Part shown: positions 41,701 through 50,229 of the stretch, in pieces
Position numbering within the stretch: the first letter of the stretch is position 1
How the letters are laid out: each line of letters begins with the position of its first letter
Source: Helicobacter felistomachi
Lineage (GTDB): Bacteria; Campylobacterota; Campylobacteria; Campylobacterales; Helicobacteraceae
Reading direction: 5' to 3'
DNA: 64,000 nt
Assembly (NCBI RefSeq): GCF_030296895.1
Contig: NZ_AP028022.1
Location: 496,001 to 560,000, forward strand
The notes under the pieces: model-generated
Database searches by the model: none
What the model was told of the DNA's origin: nothing
Seen by the model: only the letters and a program-made list of their open reading frames with translations
Translations under genes and position numbers: made by a program

Positions 41701-41801
41701 AGCGCCACGCTGATTTTTTTCAGCGCCATCGTCCCAAAGAAAACGATCATGCACGCGAACATTAAAGTCGTGATGGGCCTTTGGATCGCAAACTTATACA
41801 C
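38751..41801 (-). CDS. hefC: RND-family efflux transporter, HefC/AcrB type
   Basis: A 1016-residue inner-membrane pump with 12 predicted membrane helices and two large periplasmic loops. The proton-relay aspartates are in IGIIIDDAIVVIEN (fourth helix), and GxxxxNAxLI-type motifs (GMVGKNATLIID) occur in the second half. Together with HefB and HefA it should export drugs, bile salts or other amphiphiles from the cell. The gene is ten bases downstream of hefB. Order hefA-hefB-hefC-HP0608-like is that of H. pylori HP0605-HP0608. Confidence 0.95.
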   Translation of the reverse strand: MYKFAIQRPITTLMFACMIVFFGTMALKKISVALFPNIDFPIIVVKTAYPGASADIVESKVTDKIEEAVMSVDGIKKVTSNSARNVSIVVVEFVLEKPIMTALNDIINKVSSVSFNDPNIRRPSIDKVDTSGQAILSIFLASKTKTPAELNDHAKNIIKPMLQKVEGVGNVQLQGYEEKQIRIYADPSLMNKYGLTYNDLYNTLKTQNLEMDGGKIISPKKNYAILVDGNSYTLQELGDIQIGNHVRLRDIATIEKGIDPDITYASYGHDQGIVLEVQKIAGANEIKIVDAIYKELDAMRAVSPGYELRPFLDTTDYTRHSIKDVRFDLILGGILAVSVVFVFLRSFSITFVSAMSIPISIMGTFALIKWIGFSLNMMTMVALTLSIGIIIDDAIVVIENIHKKLEAGMDKRTASYEGVHEIAFAIIAISAMLLSVFIPVGNMSGVVGRWFQSFGITVALAITISYFVVVTVVPMLSSLIVSPEQSALYKRTEPFFQKMEKSYAKLLGWLLNHKLLVGLVVAGIFAASLHVAGKLGMEFLLKEDRGKFYVYVKAQTDISLKAMLAKMKALQAVIEKDPDVEFDSMQVGYGNIQSTFKGKFYVKLKKDHKKNQFVIMEEMRQKLRAIPEAKDLQSINLAEVPLVGGGDSSAFQVFVYAPTQKLVDASVAKLRHFLLESPEMKGKVAGYHTNTSDYQTQYQLRILRAATVKYGVTAQDIANVVSNAFSGENRVSYFKEAGKEYDIIIRVPPDKKMSLDDIKRLQIKNKSGKLMFLDGLIEVVERKVASNITRYNRQRSVTVLARPAKGASLGELLSQVEKHKDQWLAKGAAFRFTGESDRLKESNQAFGVAIVTAFILIYMILAALYESLLEPLIIMVTMPLSFSGAFFALGMVHQSMSLFSLMGLILLIGMVGKNATLIIDIANDRRKEGHSIEEAIVLAGESRLRPILMTTIAMVCGMLPLAIAVGQGSAMKSPIGIAMSGGLLVSMALSLLVVPIFYRLLAPLDDKLKKFYQGNR

Positions 41802-41810
41802 GAAAACTCC

Positions 41811-42509
41811 CTACTGGATAAAGCCATCCCCGAATACACCGGGGACTAGAGGGCTATTAGCGGGCAGCAAGGCTTCTGCGCTCACCTTACGGGTGTTCTC
41901 ATCAATGGTGGGGTAAATTTTGGTGATTTTAACTTTTTGTTTCTCAGGTTTGCCATCAATGCTGTAAACGAAGGTGTCGCCTACTTTCACATCGGGCAGA
42001 TATTTGGAGTCAAACTCGATCACCATTTTTCTTCCCTTACTCACGAGCCGAAATAAAATCGTGCTGTTCGCGCTCATCCCATCGCCTAGCTCAATGTTCT
42101 TGCTCGCAATCACCCCATCAAAGGGGGCGCGTAAAATGGTTTTATCCACCACCGCTTGGGAGTAATTACGATCATACTCTAGCTTCCTATAATCTGAGTA
42201 GTATTTGTCTAGGGTGTTTCTATCGATCGCCCGCCCGATTTTGCTGTAGCGCTCGTATTGCTTGCGCATAAAGTCGTATTGTTGGATGATGGAGTCGACT
42301 TGGGATTTTTTATCCTTGTTGTAAAGACTTAAAAGGACATCTCCCTTTTTAACTTGACTGCCTACATCCACATAGATCGCATCCACAATCCCCGCCGAGT
42401 CTAGAGTCAAATTCGCGTCTTGTAAAGCCCTGACATTGAAAATGGCATAGACTTCCTTAGCCGACAGCCCCGCCACAAAGAGCAGGGCACATAAAAAATA
42501 TTTCATCAT
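41811..42509 (-). CDS. hefB: Membrane fusion (periplasmic adaptor) protein HefB
   Basis: A 232-residue RND adaptor with a signal peptide (about residues 1-17), lipoyl halves flanking a short helical hairpin (about residues 55-120), and a C-terminal beta domain (FDSKYLPDVKVGDTF). It links HefC to HefA. The protein is short for this family (E. coli AcrA is about 400), but H. pylori HefB is similarly small. It sits between hefA and hefC with gaps of 6 and 9 bases. Confidence 0.92.
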   Translation of the reverse strand: MMKYFLCALLFVAGLSAKEVYAIFNVRALQDANLTLDSAGIVDAIYVDVGSQVKKGDVLLSLYNKDKKSQVDSIIQQYDFMRKQYERYSKIGRAIDRNTLDKYYSDYRKLEYDRNYSQAVVDKTILRAPFDGVIASKNIELGDGMSANSTILFRLVSKGRKMVIEFDSKYLPDVKVGDTFVYSIDGKPEKQKVKITKIYPTIDENTRKVSAEALLPANSPLVPGVFGDGFIQ

Positions 42510-42515
42510 TGTCCT

Positions 42516-43883
42516 TTAGCGTACATAGTCTTGGATATGGTGTCCGCTGTAAAAAATGTAGTTGGCCTTTTGCATTTCGTAATTGTTGAGCGATTGGTTG
42601 TAGACCACTTCCGCGTCAAAGCGGGTTCTTAGTGCCCGCAGGTAGGTCGTGAAATCCACAAGGTTAGCGGCGTATTTTTTCTTAATGCTCTCGTAAGAGA
42701 TGGTGGCCGATTTGAGACTCGCCTCCGAGCTTCTAATTTTTGCCCTTGCCATGTCTAAAGACTTGCGGTAAAGCTGCTCGTCCTTTTCTTGCTCCATTTT
42801 TTTATACATCAAGGTTTTCTCTTGAGAGAGTTGGTTTAGACGCAAATATTGCTTTTGTAGATTAAGGCCAATGTCGCTTAAAATGTTTAAACCCACGGCA
42901 ATCCCGAAAGTGTTTTGTTGGTCTGGATAGAGGTTGGCAAGGCGATTATCCTTACCCATTGCATAGGCAGGTTTTTCGATGTAGTATTGCCAGTCATCGT
43001 TGATGTCCACCGTGGGGTAGTAGTTGAGTGCTTTGTTTTGGTAGTGAATCGCTGTGATTTGCTCCCTGAGTGCCCTTAAATCCGCCCGCTCTCTTAAAGA
43101 CAGCGTGGGCGGAAGTATGGTTGTACGGCGCAAAGAGGGGATTTTAGAGTTGGTGAGATACTCCAAAGTCAAGCGGTTTTGCTCAATGGAAAATTGCATG
43201 TCCGTGATGTCGTTTTCACTCAGGGCCCCCTGGGCTTTTGCGCTCTCCAAATCATCAATCGTGGTCAGGCCCTCGTTGTAAAGGTCGCGAATGCGCTTGA
43301 TGTTGGAGCGTAGTTCAGCCAGCTTCTTTTGCAAAGCGACTAATTGCGCCATGTTGTTGAAGTATTGGTAATACTGCTGCACCACTTGCAAGTAGATGTT
43401 TTGCTTGGTGTATTCCATGTTGGCGCTGTTGGAACGGTAAGTCGCCGCTTTTTCGCGCACATTATTGATATCGCTAAAGCCGTTGAAGAGATTGAGTTTT
43501 AAATTTGTGTTGAGCAACTGCATGTTGTAGTTGGGGTAAAAGGGCGTGTCCCTATCCCTGCGGTTAAAAGTGTAATTGCTCGTTAAGCTAGGTAGGAACT
43601 TTGCCTTTGCAATGCTGTGGTTTTTTAACGCCTGCGCCACTTGCAAACGGGCGGCCTGCAAAGAGTAGTTGTTGTCGGCGTTCCTAATCAAGTCGGCTAA
43701 CCCGAGGGCATGCCCTTGCGTGGTCTCGCCCTTGTCTTCTAGACGCTCTAGCCGCTTTAAACTCAGGCTAAAATCATCGTCAGCGGGGGCGGGGGCGTAT
43801 TCTTGTAACTCTAAAGCCTGTAAATTAAAACCCAAAAAAAGTGTTAAGCTTCCTAAAAAAAATTTCCTTTGTGAAAAACGCAT
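42516..43883 (-). CDS. hefA: TolC-like outer-membrane efflux protein HefA
   Basis: A 455-residue outer-membrane factor with a signal peptide (MRFSQRKFFLGSLTLFLGFNLQA) and two OEP repeats of long helices (for example LQVAQALKNHSIAKAKFLPSL). It forms the exit duct of the HefABC pump. An open frame extends upstream into the tRNA-Arg gene, but the ATG at 43883 gives the proper signal peptide. The start is 26 bases from the tRNA, with no strong promoter visible between, so transcription probably reads through from the tRNA. Confidence 0.93.
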   Translation of the reverse strand: MRFSQRKFFLGSLTLFLGFNLQALELQEYAPAPADDDFSLSLKRLERLEDKGETTQGHALGLADLIRNADNNYSLQAARLQVAQALKNHSIAKAKFLPSLTSNYTFNRRDRDTPFYPNYNMQLLNTNLKLNLFNGFSDINNVREKAATYRSNSANMEYTKQNIYLQVVQQYYQYFNNMAQLVALQKKLAELRSNIKRIRDLYNEGLTTIDDLESAKAQGALSENDITDMQFSIEQNRLTLEYLTNSKIPSLRRTTILPPTLSLRERADLRALREQITAIHYQNKALNYYPTVDINDDWQYYIEKPAYAMGKDNRLANLYPDQQNTFGIAVGLNILSDIGLNLQKQYLRLNQLSQEKTLMYKKMEQEKDEQLYRKSLDMARAKIRSSEASLKSATISYESIKKKYAANLVDFTTYLRALRTRFDAEVVYNQSLNNYEMQKANYIFYSGHHIQDYVR

Positions 43884-43909
43884 GTTAGAACTCCAATGCT
43901 TAAAAAGCG

Positions 43910-43986
43910 TGGTGTCCTTGGCGGGATTTGAACCCACGGCCTCACGATTAGGAATCATGCGCTCTATCCAACTGAGCTACAAGGAC
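43910..43986 (-). tRNA. tRNA-Arg (anticodon CCT)
   Basis: Read on the minus strand, the 7-bp acceptor stem (GTCCTTG/CAAGGAC), D arm (AGCTCAGTTGGATAGAGC), anticodon stem CATGA/TCGTG with loop TTCCTAA (anticodon CCT), and T arm with GGTTCAAATCC are all complete. The 3' ACCA is encoded. The total is 77 bases with a short variable loop. It reads AGG codons. Confidence 0.93.
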
Positions 43987-43994
43987 ACTGAAAA

Positions 43995-44036
43995 AACTAA
44001 AACCCGGAAGGTTTGAGTTGTCTAGAACAACTCAAA
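43995..44036 (-). terminator. Candidate terminator hairpins downstream of the HU gene
   Basis: A perfect 10-bp inverted repeat TTTGAGTTGT/ACAACTCAAA with a 5-base loop lies at 44012-44036. On the minus strand it is followed by a smaller stem (AAACC/GGTTT) and a T-rich tail (TAGTTTTTTC). It lies 16 bases after the HU stop codon and before the tRNA-Arg gene. The first hairpin has no immediate T-run, so termination may depend on the second stem. Confidence 0.5.
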
Positions 44037-44052
44037 GAAAAAAGAACTTAAG

Positions 44053-44373
44053 CTACTTTTTCTTGCTAGATTTGGCGGCTTTGCCTTTGATTTTGTCTTT
44101 CACCACCATATCTTTTAAAACCTTGCCGGGTTTAAACTTGGGCACCATTTTATCCTCTGTGGCGTAGGTTTTATCGCTGCCGGGCACCTTGCCGCTCTTG
44201 CCCTTTTGCAACGCCACTTCAAATTTGCCAAACCCCACAAGCTCTACGCTCTCGTGTTTACTTAGAGCTTTTTGCACAGCTTTAACAAAGCCATCTAGGG
44301 CAAACTCCGCCTCTTTGCGACTTTCAAAGCCCCCCTCTTCCTTCATCAACTCGACAAATTCCGCTTTTTTCAT
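44053..44373 (-). CDS. hup: DNA-binding protein HU
   Basis: A 106-residue HU homologue: helical dimer half (MKKAEFVELMKEEGGFESRK), GFGKFEV, and the DNA-binding beta-arm segment GKVPGSDKTY and VPKFKPGKVLKDM. The C-terminal tail has extra lysines (KGKAAKSSKKK), longer than E. coli HU. HU bends and compacts DNA. The ATG at 44373 is chosen by homology over an in-frame start 27 bases upstream. A TATAAT on the minus strand (plus ATTATA, 44421-44426) lies about 47 bases upstream. Confidence 0.94.
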   Translation of the reverse strand: MKKAEFVELMKEEGGFESRKEAEFALDGFVKAVQKALSKHESVELVGFGKFEVALQKGKSGKVPGSDKTYATEDKMVPKFKPGKVLKDMVVKDKIKGKAAKSSKKK

Positions 44374-44420
44374 AGGCACCCTTTCCAAATTTTGCTCCAA
44401 ATGTGGCGCATAAGGCGGTC

Positions 44421-44426
44421 ATTATA
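44421..44426 (-). promoter_or_regulatory. -10 box for the HU gene
   Basis: The minus strand reads GTAGTATAATGACC; the TATAAT is about 47 bases ahead of the HU ATG. It is the only good -10 match in this intergenic region on this strand. Confidence 0.5.
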
Positions 44427-44558
44427 CTACAAAATCTACAATCTGCGCCCTATTTTGCGTTTGCCCTCACAAAAAATCCCCATTTTATGCTCCCTTAAGA
44501 GCCATGCAAGCTAGCTACTTGTATGATAAAAAGTTATTTTGGTCATCAAGGGGTTGTG

Positions 44559-45563
44559 TTGCGTGTCGCTGTGAATGGAGCTGGGCGAATCGGGCTGTGT
44601 GCGTGCCGGGTTGTGGGGGCAAGAGAAGATTTAGAGTTGGTGGCAATCAACGCCACTTACGGGGTAGAAACCCTAGCGCATCTCTTGCGCCACGACTCCC
44701 TACATAAACACGATCTGCCCATTGAAATTTTAGACAGCGCGCATTTACGTATCGGGCATAGTCCAAAGGTTAGGGTGCTTGGTGAGCGCGACCCACATAA
44801 ATTAGATTTAAGCCCTGCGCAGGTGGTGTTAGAATGCACGGGCAAGTTTAACGAGGCGCGTTTAGCCCAAGCACACATCAAGGGGAGCGTGCAAAAGGTG
44901 GTGATCTCCGCCCCCGCTAAAAACACCCCGACCTTTGTCTATGGGGTGAATCATACAAGCTATCGGGGCGAGGCGGTGATCTCTAACGCCTCTTGCACCA
45001 CCAACGCCCTAGCCCCGCTTTTAAAGGTGCTCGATGAAAACTTTGGCGTGCAGCATGCAATGATGACAACCATCCACAGCTACACCAATGACCAAAATCT
45101 CCTAGACTCCAAACATAAAGATGTGCGCCGCGCTAGAGCCGCCGCACTCAATGTAATCCCTACAAGCACGGGGGTGAATAAGGCGATCGCTCTAGTCCTG
45201 CCCCATTTGGCGCATAAAATCACGGGTTTAGCTCTAAGAGTGCCCACCCCTGATGTGAGTTTGGTGGATTTGGGTTTTGACACCCAAAAACCCCTAAGCC
45301 TAGAAGCCCTGCACATGGGCATGGAGCAAGCCAGCCAACAAGGACTCAAAGGGATTTTAGGCATAGATAAAGAAAAACGGGTGTCTAGCGATTTCATTGG
45401 ATCGCCCTTTAGCGCTATTTACATTGAGGATCAAAGCTTGGTTTTAGACCAGCACCACGCCAAAGTGCTTGCGTGGTATGACAACGAGATGGGCTATAGC
45501 CACCGCTTGGTGGATATGGCAGTTTATATTTACCAAAAGGATGGATATGCTAGCAGGGATTAA
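44559..45563 (+). CDS. gap: Glyceraldehyde-3-phosphate dehydrogenase
   Basis: A 334-residue GAPDH: N-terminal Rossmann domain ([18 protein letters not shown]), catalytic cysteine in [18 protein letters not shown] (about residue 150) and histidine in the following [10 protein letters not shown]. It interconverts glyceraldehyde-3-phosphate and 1,3-bisphosphoglycerate. The frame is open from an ATG at 44523, but a -10-like TATGAT sits over that codon (44522-44527), and AAGGGG lies six bases before the TTG at 44559, where homologues begin. I therefore place the start at this TTG. It overlaps pgk by 17 bases. Same order as HP1346-HP1344 of H. pylori. Confidence 0.9.
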   Translation: MRVAVNGAGRIGLCACRVVGAREDLELVAINATYGVETLAHLLRHDSLHKHDLPIEILDSAHLRIGHSPKVRVLGERDPHKLDLSPAQVVLECTGKFNEARLAQAHIKGSVQKVVISAPAKNTPTFVYGVNHTSYRGEAVISNASCTTNALAPLLKVLDENFGVQHAMMTTIHSYTNDQNLLDSKHKDVRRARAAALNVIPTSTGVNKAIALVLPHLAHKITGLALRVPTPDVSLVDLGFDTQKPLSLEALHMGMEQASQQGLKGILGIDKEKRVSSDFIGSPFSAIYIEDQSLVLDQHHAKVLAWYDNEMGYSHRLVDMAVYIYQKDGYASRD

Positions 45564-46767
45564 ACGCATGCAAGAGGTCGTGGGGATTCAAGATGTCAGC
45601 GTGAAAGACAAGCGGGTGTTGATCCGCGTGGATTTTAATGTCCCCCTAGACAAGGATTTTAACATCACCGAGGACACGCGCATGCGTGAGAGCATCCCCA
45701 CAATCAACTATTGCATTGACAATGGGGCAAAGTCTGTGGTTTTGGTGGGGCATTTGGGCCGCCCACAGCCCCAAATAGAGGGGCAAAGAGAAGAGAAATA
45801 CTCTTTTAGACATTTGTTAAAAAGGTTAGAGAGGCTTTTAAATAAAGAAGTCTTGTTTGCCAGCTCCCCAGAAATGGCTAAAGGTTTGCAAGAGAGTCAA
45901 GAAAACCCCATCATTTTAGTGGAGAATTTGCGCTTTTATAAGGGCGAAAAGGAGAACAATCCTGAGTTTGCCAAGTGCCTCGCTGACTTGTGCGATGTTT
46001 ATGTCAACGATGCCTTTGGCACCAGCCACAGAAAGCATGCCAGCACCTATGGAATCGCGAGCTATGTCCCTATAAAGGTCGCCGGCTTTCTACTGAAAAA
46101 AGAGATCAACTCTTTTGCCAAGGCTCTAGCTAATCCCCTGCGCCCTGTGCTCTTGGTGGTGGGTGGGTCAAAGGTGAGCTCCAAACTCACGCTCTTACAC
46201 AATATCCTAGAGCGTGTGGATAAGGTCATCATCGGTGGAGCGATGAGCAACACCTTTTTAAAGGCTTTGGGCTATAACATGCAAGCGTCTTTGGTTGAAG
46301 AAGATTTGATCCAAGATGCTTTGGATATTTTAAACAAAGCCAAACAAAGGGGCGTGCATGTTTACTTGCCCGTGGATGTGGTGAGTAGCCCGCATATCGA
46401 GCACACCGATCAAGTCCAAATCACCCCGGCTCAAGACATTCCCCTAAATTATATGGCAGTAGATATTGGCCCCGCCACTTCTAAACTCTTTTCTTTGGTG
46501 ATTCAAAGCAGTCAAACGATCATTTGGAACGGCCCCCTTGGAGTGTATGAAGTGCCTTTGTTTAGCCGCGGGTCTAGCCAAATTGCGCACAGCATTTCTA
46601 ACACCTATGCGTTTTCACTCATCGGCGGAGGGGACACCATCGATGTTTTGACAAGGGCAGGCTATAAAGACAGTGTCAGCTTCATTTCCACCGGTGGAGG
46701 GGCGAGCTTAGAACTTTTGGAGGGCAAAATTTTAGTCGCCTTTGAAGTCTTGGATCGCCGCCCATGA
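45547..46767 (+). CDS. pgk: Phosphoglycerate kinase
   Basis: A 406-residue PGK that transfers phosphate between 1,3-bisphosphoglycerate and ADP. Segments [50 protein letters not shown] and GGGDTIDVL cover both lobes. The ATG at 45547 has AAAAGGA just upstream and yields the MLA.....MQ N-terminus seen in H. pylori Pgk; the ATG at 45568 is an alternative. It overlaps the gap gene, indicating translational coupling. Confidence 0.95.
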   Translation: MLAGIKRMQEVVGIQDVSVKDKRVLIRVDFNVPLDKDFNITEDTRMRESIPTINYCIDNGAKSVVLVGHLGRPQPQIEGQREEKYSFRHLLKRLERLLNKEVLFASSPEMAKGLQESQENPIILVENLRFYKGEKENNPEFAKCLADLCDVYVNDAFGTSHRKHASTYGIASYVPIKVAGFLLKKEINSFAKALANPLRPVLLVVGGSKVSSKLTLLHNILERVDKVIIGGAMSNTFLKALGYNMQASLVEEDLIQDALDILNKAKQRGVHVYLPVDVVSSPHIEHTDQVQITPAQDIPLNYMAVDIGPATSKLFSLVIQSSQTIIWNGPLGVYEVPLFSRGSSQIAHSISNTYAFSLIGGGDTIDVLTRAGYKDSVSFISTGGGASLELLEGKILVAFEVLDRRP

Positions 46768-46806
46768 CAGCAGGCACGCCATGCCCATCGTGTTGCAGGA
46801 GTGGGC

Positions 46807-47760
46807 ATGATCAATGTCTTTACCAAGAATAACGAGCTTGTCGAGATTTTTGCGTTTCAAGACTTTAAAAACTTTCCCTTTGAAGAGAGAAATATTTTAT
46901 GGTTTGAGTTGGTTAATCCCACCTTTACCGAGCTTGCTTGCATTGCCCGCAATTACGACTTAAACCTTTATGAAGACCCCGAAAAAAGCGCGGTGGTGAA
47001 GTACTGGGAGAACAGCACTTCCATCACCATCAACACCTATTTTATTTACAAGGACACCCCTTTAGCCTTCCACACAGAAGCCATCACCTATTTTATTGCT
47101 AACAATATCCTTTTCACACTCTATTATGGGGATTTCCCTATTTTTAAAGAGGTGCAAGGGCGAGTCTTGGCTAGCCCCAAGAAATTCTACGATGGCTTTG
47201 ACATTTTGGCAAAAATCTTGGAGCTTTACTTTGAGAAGGGGGCGGATTGTTTAGAAGAAGTGAATCGTGAAACCAGTGTGCTTAGAAAGCAAATTGTCTT
47301 TGATCTCGAAGCTTGCACACACGAAGAAACTTTAATCTCTCTCTCTTTTTTGCAAGAGTTTAATATGGAACTACGCGACTCGCTCTTTGACAAACGGCGG
47401 ATCATCACGGCCTTGCTTAAAAGCAATAAAGTGGATAGTGAAACTAAAAAAGATTTTAACATCATCATCAAGGATTTTAGTTCGCTCGTGGAGTTTAGCA
47501 CCGCCAACCTCAACGCTCTAGACAATATCCAAAACCTCTTTACCTCTCAGGTTAATGTCGAACAAAACAAAATCATCAAGCTTTTCACCGTGGCGAACTT
47601 AGCGATGATGCCCCCCACTTTGATTGGCACCATTTATGGCATGAACTTTGAAGTGATGCCAGAACTGCGTTGGGAGTTTGGCTACCCGATGGCGGTGCTT
47701 GCCATGATCGTTTCTACAATTTTGCCCATCATTTACTTTAAAAAGAAGGGTTGGCTCTAA
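46807..47760 (+). CDS. corA: Magnesium/cobalt transporter CorA
   Basis: A 317-residue CorA: a large acidic cytoplasmic domain followed by two C-terminal membrane helices, with the selectivity motif GMN (TIYGMNFEVMPELRW) between them and a positively charged end (KKKGWL). It forms a pentameric Mg2+ channel. The ATG at 46807 is preceded by AGGAG at the proper distance; a GTG six bases upstream is less likely. It is convergent with a PepSY-type membrane gene, overlapping by four bases. Confidence 0.95.
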   Translation: MINVFTKNNELVEIFAFQDFKNFPFEERNILWFELVNPTFTELACIARNYDLNLYEDPEKSAVVKYWENSTSITINTYFIYKDTPLAFHTEAITYFIANNILFTLYYGDFPIFKEVQGRVLASPKKFYDGFDILAKILELYFEKGADCLEEVNRETSVLRKQIVFDLEACTHEETLISLSFLQEFNMELRDSLFDKRRIITALLKSNKVDSETKKDFNIIIKDFSSLVEFSTANLNALDNIQNLFTSQVNVEQNKIIKLFTVANLAMMPPTLIGTIYGMNFEVMPELRWEFGYPMAVLAMIVSTILPIIYFKKKGWL

Positions 47761-48284
47761 AGAGCTATGGCTAAAAATCCGCCCAGCACCGATGCGCCTA
47801 GCAAAAATGCGCTGATGATGGAGGTGGTGTTTTTGTGCCTAAAGCCCATCAAAAGCCCGCTGATGTAAAAGAAACACAAAAACACCCCAAAGGCCACTCC
47901 CATAGTCTGCAAAGCCACCCCCGCCCTGCCCTTATGTATCTGCATCAGCACGCCTAAAAAAGAGCGGTGGACGGCACTCACCACACCGTGTTTTGGGTCA
48001 AACTCAATTTCATAGACAGGCGTGCCTACGATTAAATCCCCCTTATGTCTTCTAGGATTTAAGTGGCTAGGCACAGGGATTTTCTGTGTTTTTAAAAAAT
48101 CTAGTAAAAATTCTAAATCATCTTTCATAGGGTTGTCGACATGCCATTTTTGAATTTTGGCCCCGCTATTGGGGTTAATCCCAAACAAAAACGCCACGCC
48201 ACTTAAGGCAAACAACAACGCCAAAGGCAGGAAAAACACGCTCGTGTAAGCGTGGAATCTATAGATCGTTCGAAGACGCATCAC
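47757..48284 (-). CDS. PepSY-associated membrane protein
   Basis: A 175-residue membrane protein with an N-terminal helix (about residues 14-35), a periplasmic domain of about 80 residues, and two further helices (about 120-142 and 150-173). The layout R.IYRFHAYTSVFFLP...GLLMGF resembles PepSY_TM/iron-regulated membrane proteins, which often take part in redox or metal handling at the membrane. It starts within the stop of the upstream glutathionylspermidine-synthase-like gene (ATGA overlap) and is probably its operon partner, as HP0234 follows HP0233. Function unknown. Confidence 0.7.
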   Translation of the reverse strand: MMRLRTIYRFHAYTSVFFLPLALLFALSGVAFLFGINPNSGAKIQKWHVDNPMKDDLEFLLDFLKTQKIPVPSHLNPRRHKGDLIVGTPVYEIEFDPKHGVVSAVHRSFLGVLMQIHKGRAGVALQTMGVAFGVFLCFFYISGLLMGFRHKNTTSIISAFLLGASVLGGFLAIAL

Positions 48285-49452
48285 TGGATGATGTGGCTTA
48301 CAAATTTAGAATAATTGTCCATCACCAAACCACCCTTTCTAAAGCCCAGTCCACAAGCCTCGTAGGCGTAAAAGACATTGGGTTGGTAGTAGAACTCCCC
48401 GACTTGATTGAGTGGGGCGAACTCTTGATAAATGGGCTTGTGGTTGCCATAAATCCCCTTGGTTTCGTAAACCACGCTCAAATCAGGGTTCAAAATTTGC
48501 GTGTTTGCCCCTCTCTGCCAAAGGCAACTTTACGCACTTGTTTTTTGTTGCGCAAAGGCTCGTAGCTTGTTTCCAAAAGCAGGGGGTGGTTGGGGTAGCA
48601 CTCCCAAAGTAACTTTAAAAACCGCTTGCTTTGGAAAATCAAGGTGTAGGCGGGATTTAAAAAAATGGTGTTTTGATTTTCCATCATGCCTTGCATGAGC
48701 ATGGCTAGCTCGGGCTCATCAATGGCAATGTTCTCCCAAGGGATTAATTTAAAAAGGAACTCATAATTCACGCCCTCATAAAACACCCCGGTTTCGGCGT
48801 TGAACTCCACTTTATCAATGTAGGCAAAATGTGTGTGAAAACCGGCACTTTTGGCACACTCTTGTAAAAACCGCGTGGTGCGCTCCTCTTCACTGCTGCC
48901 CTGCACGCAAGAGAATAAAATTTTCCAGCCTTCGTATTCTTGGGCGAACGCGCTCGTGTCCTCTTGCAAGGTTACCAAGCGTTTAAAATTCTCCCCCAAA
49001 GCCTCAAAGATATTGTTAAATTGCAACTCGGCGTTGTAGCCATTGTGTTTGAGTAACGCCCACTGCACTAAGGCACTTTCATAGAGCATGGTCGGGGTGT
49101 CGGCATTGAACTCTAAGAGTTTAATGGGCTGTCCCTCTAACCCCCCCGCTAAATCAAAACGGCCGTAAATGTGCCAGTGGATATCGTTTTCCCAGCTTTG
49201 CTTAATCATAGGCACAATGCTATTGGGGATGTCTAGCTCAAAAAAGCGTTCTTGCTCGATCACCATTTGCGCTGTCTGAACGCACATGTCGTAAAGCTCG
49301 TTGCACGCCGCGTAATAAGCGTCCGCCTGCGCTTGGTTGATGGTGATTAAATCCGTGCTGATGTAATCCGTGTTGTCCGGATCTGTGTGCCACTCTAGCC
49401 CAATTTCTTCTAGGGCCTGTTTGCTTAGGGGGTTTAAAGTTTTCACTTGCAT
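48281..49452 (-). pseudogene. Glutathionylspermidine synthase-like ATP-grasp protein, split by a frameshift
   Basis: Homologues (H. pylori HP0233, E. coli YgiC) belong to the glutathionylspermidine synthase ATP-grasp family, ligases of unknown natural substrate. The first frame (49452 to about 48510) covers most of the domain: HIYGRFDLAGGLEGQPIKLL, LEFNADTPTMLYESA. The second frame (about 48510 to 48281) encodes NPDLSVVYETKGIYGNHKPI and the end of the fold. On the minus strand the crossing lies in GAGGGGCAAA (plus C4 at 48508-48511). One more G gives REGANTQILNPDL in a single frame of about 390 residues, the homologue length. The UPF0323 lipoprotein is upstream and a membrane protein downstream. 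Confidence 0.8.
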
Positions 49453-49461
49453 GGGTGTCCT

Positions 49462-50173
49462 TTAAGAGATGTTAGAGCCACGATGAGAGCCAAAAAACCC
49501 GCTTTGCCCGTGTGTGGTCGTGCTGGCAGGGGTTGGGGGTGCTGTGTGTGGCTAGGGGTCTAGTTTGGCTAGAACTAGGACTTGTGGTGGCGGGCGCACT
49601 TTGGTTTTGGGGGCTAAAAAACCCGCTCCTTGTGGGGCTAGCGGGGGGTGATCTAAAGCTGTTTTGGCTTCTTTGGTAGGCCTGCGGAGAAGTGTAGTTT
49701 CTTTGGGCGTTTTGGTGGTAGTTGGGGTTGTTAAAGAGCTTGTTGCCGATGTAACTGCCTAAGATCGCCCCGGCCGCGCTGCCTAAGATCGCCGCCCCGA
49801 TGCCAAGCCCAGAACCCCCACCTTCAGCAGCGGGCTTGGTGAGCTGGCTTGTGCCTTTATCGATTTTAACTTCTTCATCTTTGATGAGTTTTTGAATCTC
49901 CTCATCGCTTAGCATCCGCTCCTTGCCCTGCAAGTCGCGCACCACCACACGGGTTTTATCGCTGGGGTATTCTTCAGCGACCTTGTAGCTTTTGTCTGCC
50001 TGTTCTTGCAAAATCACAAACGCCCCTTTTTTAATGGGCGTGGAGGTGTTGCTTTGGGGTTTTTGCTCTTGGTTGTTGTCCCCCCCTTTGCACCCGACCA
50101 GCGTAACCACCACAAGCGCACTAAGCCCGCCCACAATCGCATAGTCCGAAATCTTTCTAAAAGGTTTTTGCAT
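49462..50173 (-). CDS. UPF0323 family lipoprotein, C-terminus frameshifted
   Basis: The protein begins [20 protein letters not shown] with a lipobox VGC (about residue 28), continues with a polar domain ([20 protein letters not shown]), a glycine-rich hydrophobic stretch ([20 protein letters not shown], about residues 125-145) and [15 protein letters not shown]. This is the H. pylori HP0232 family. As written the frame ends at 49472 in an atypical basic tail. Another frame from about 49540 encodes [16 protein letters not shown] and stops at 49462, matching the family's C-terminus. One base too many in the plus-strand G5 at 49535-49539 (or slippage in nearby GTGTGTG) explains it. The E. coli YgiB-YgiC pair is a comparable lipoprotein plus ligase arrangement. 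Confidence 0.8.
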
Positions 50174-50229
50174 GGCTATCCTTACTTGTCATAAAGTGCT
50201 ATGATAGCATGTTTAAAAAGGGTTTTGCT

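Noticed and set aside
43884-43958. Longer HefA with 25 extra N-terminal residues
   Set aside because: The extra codons lie largely in the tRNA-Arg gene and would spoil the signal peptide.
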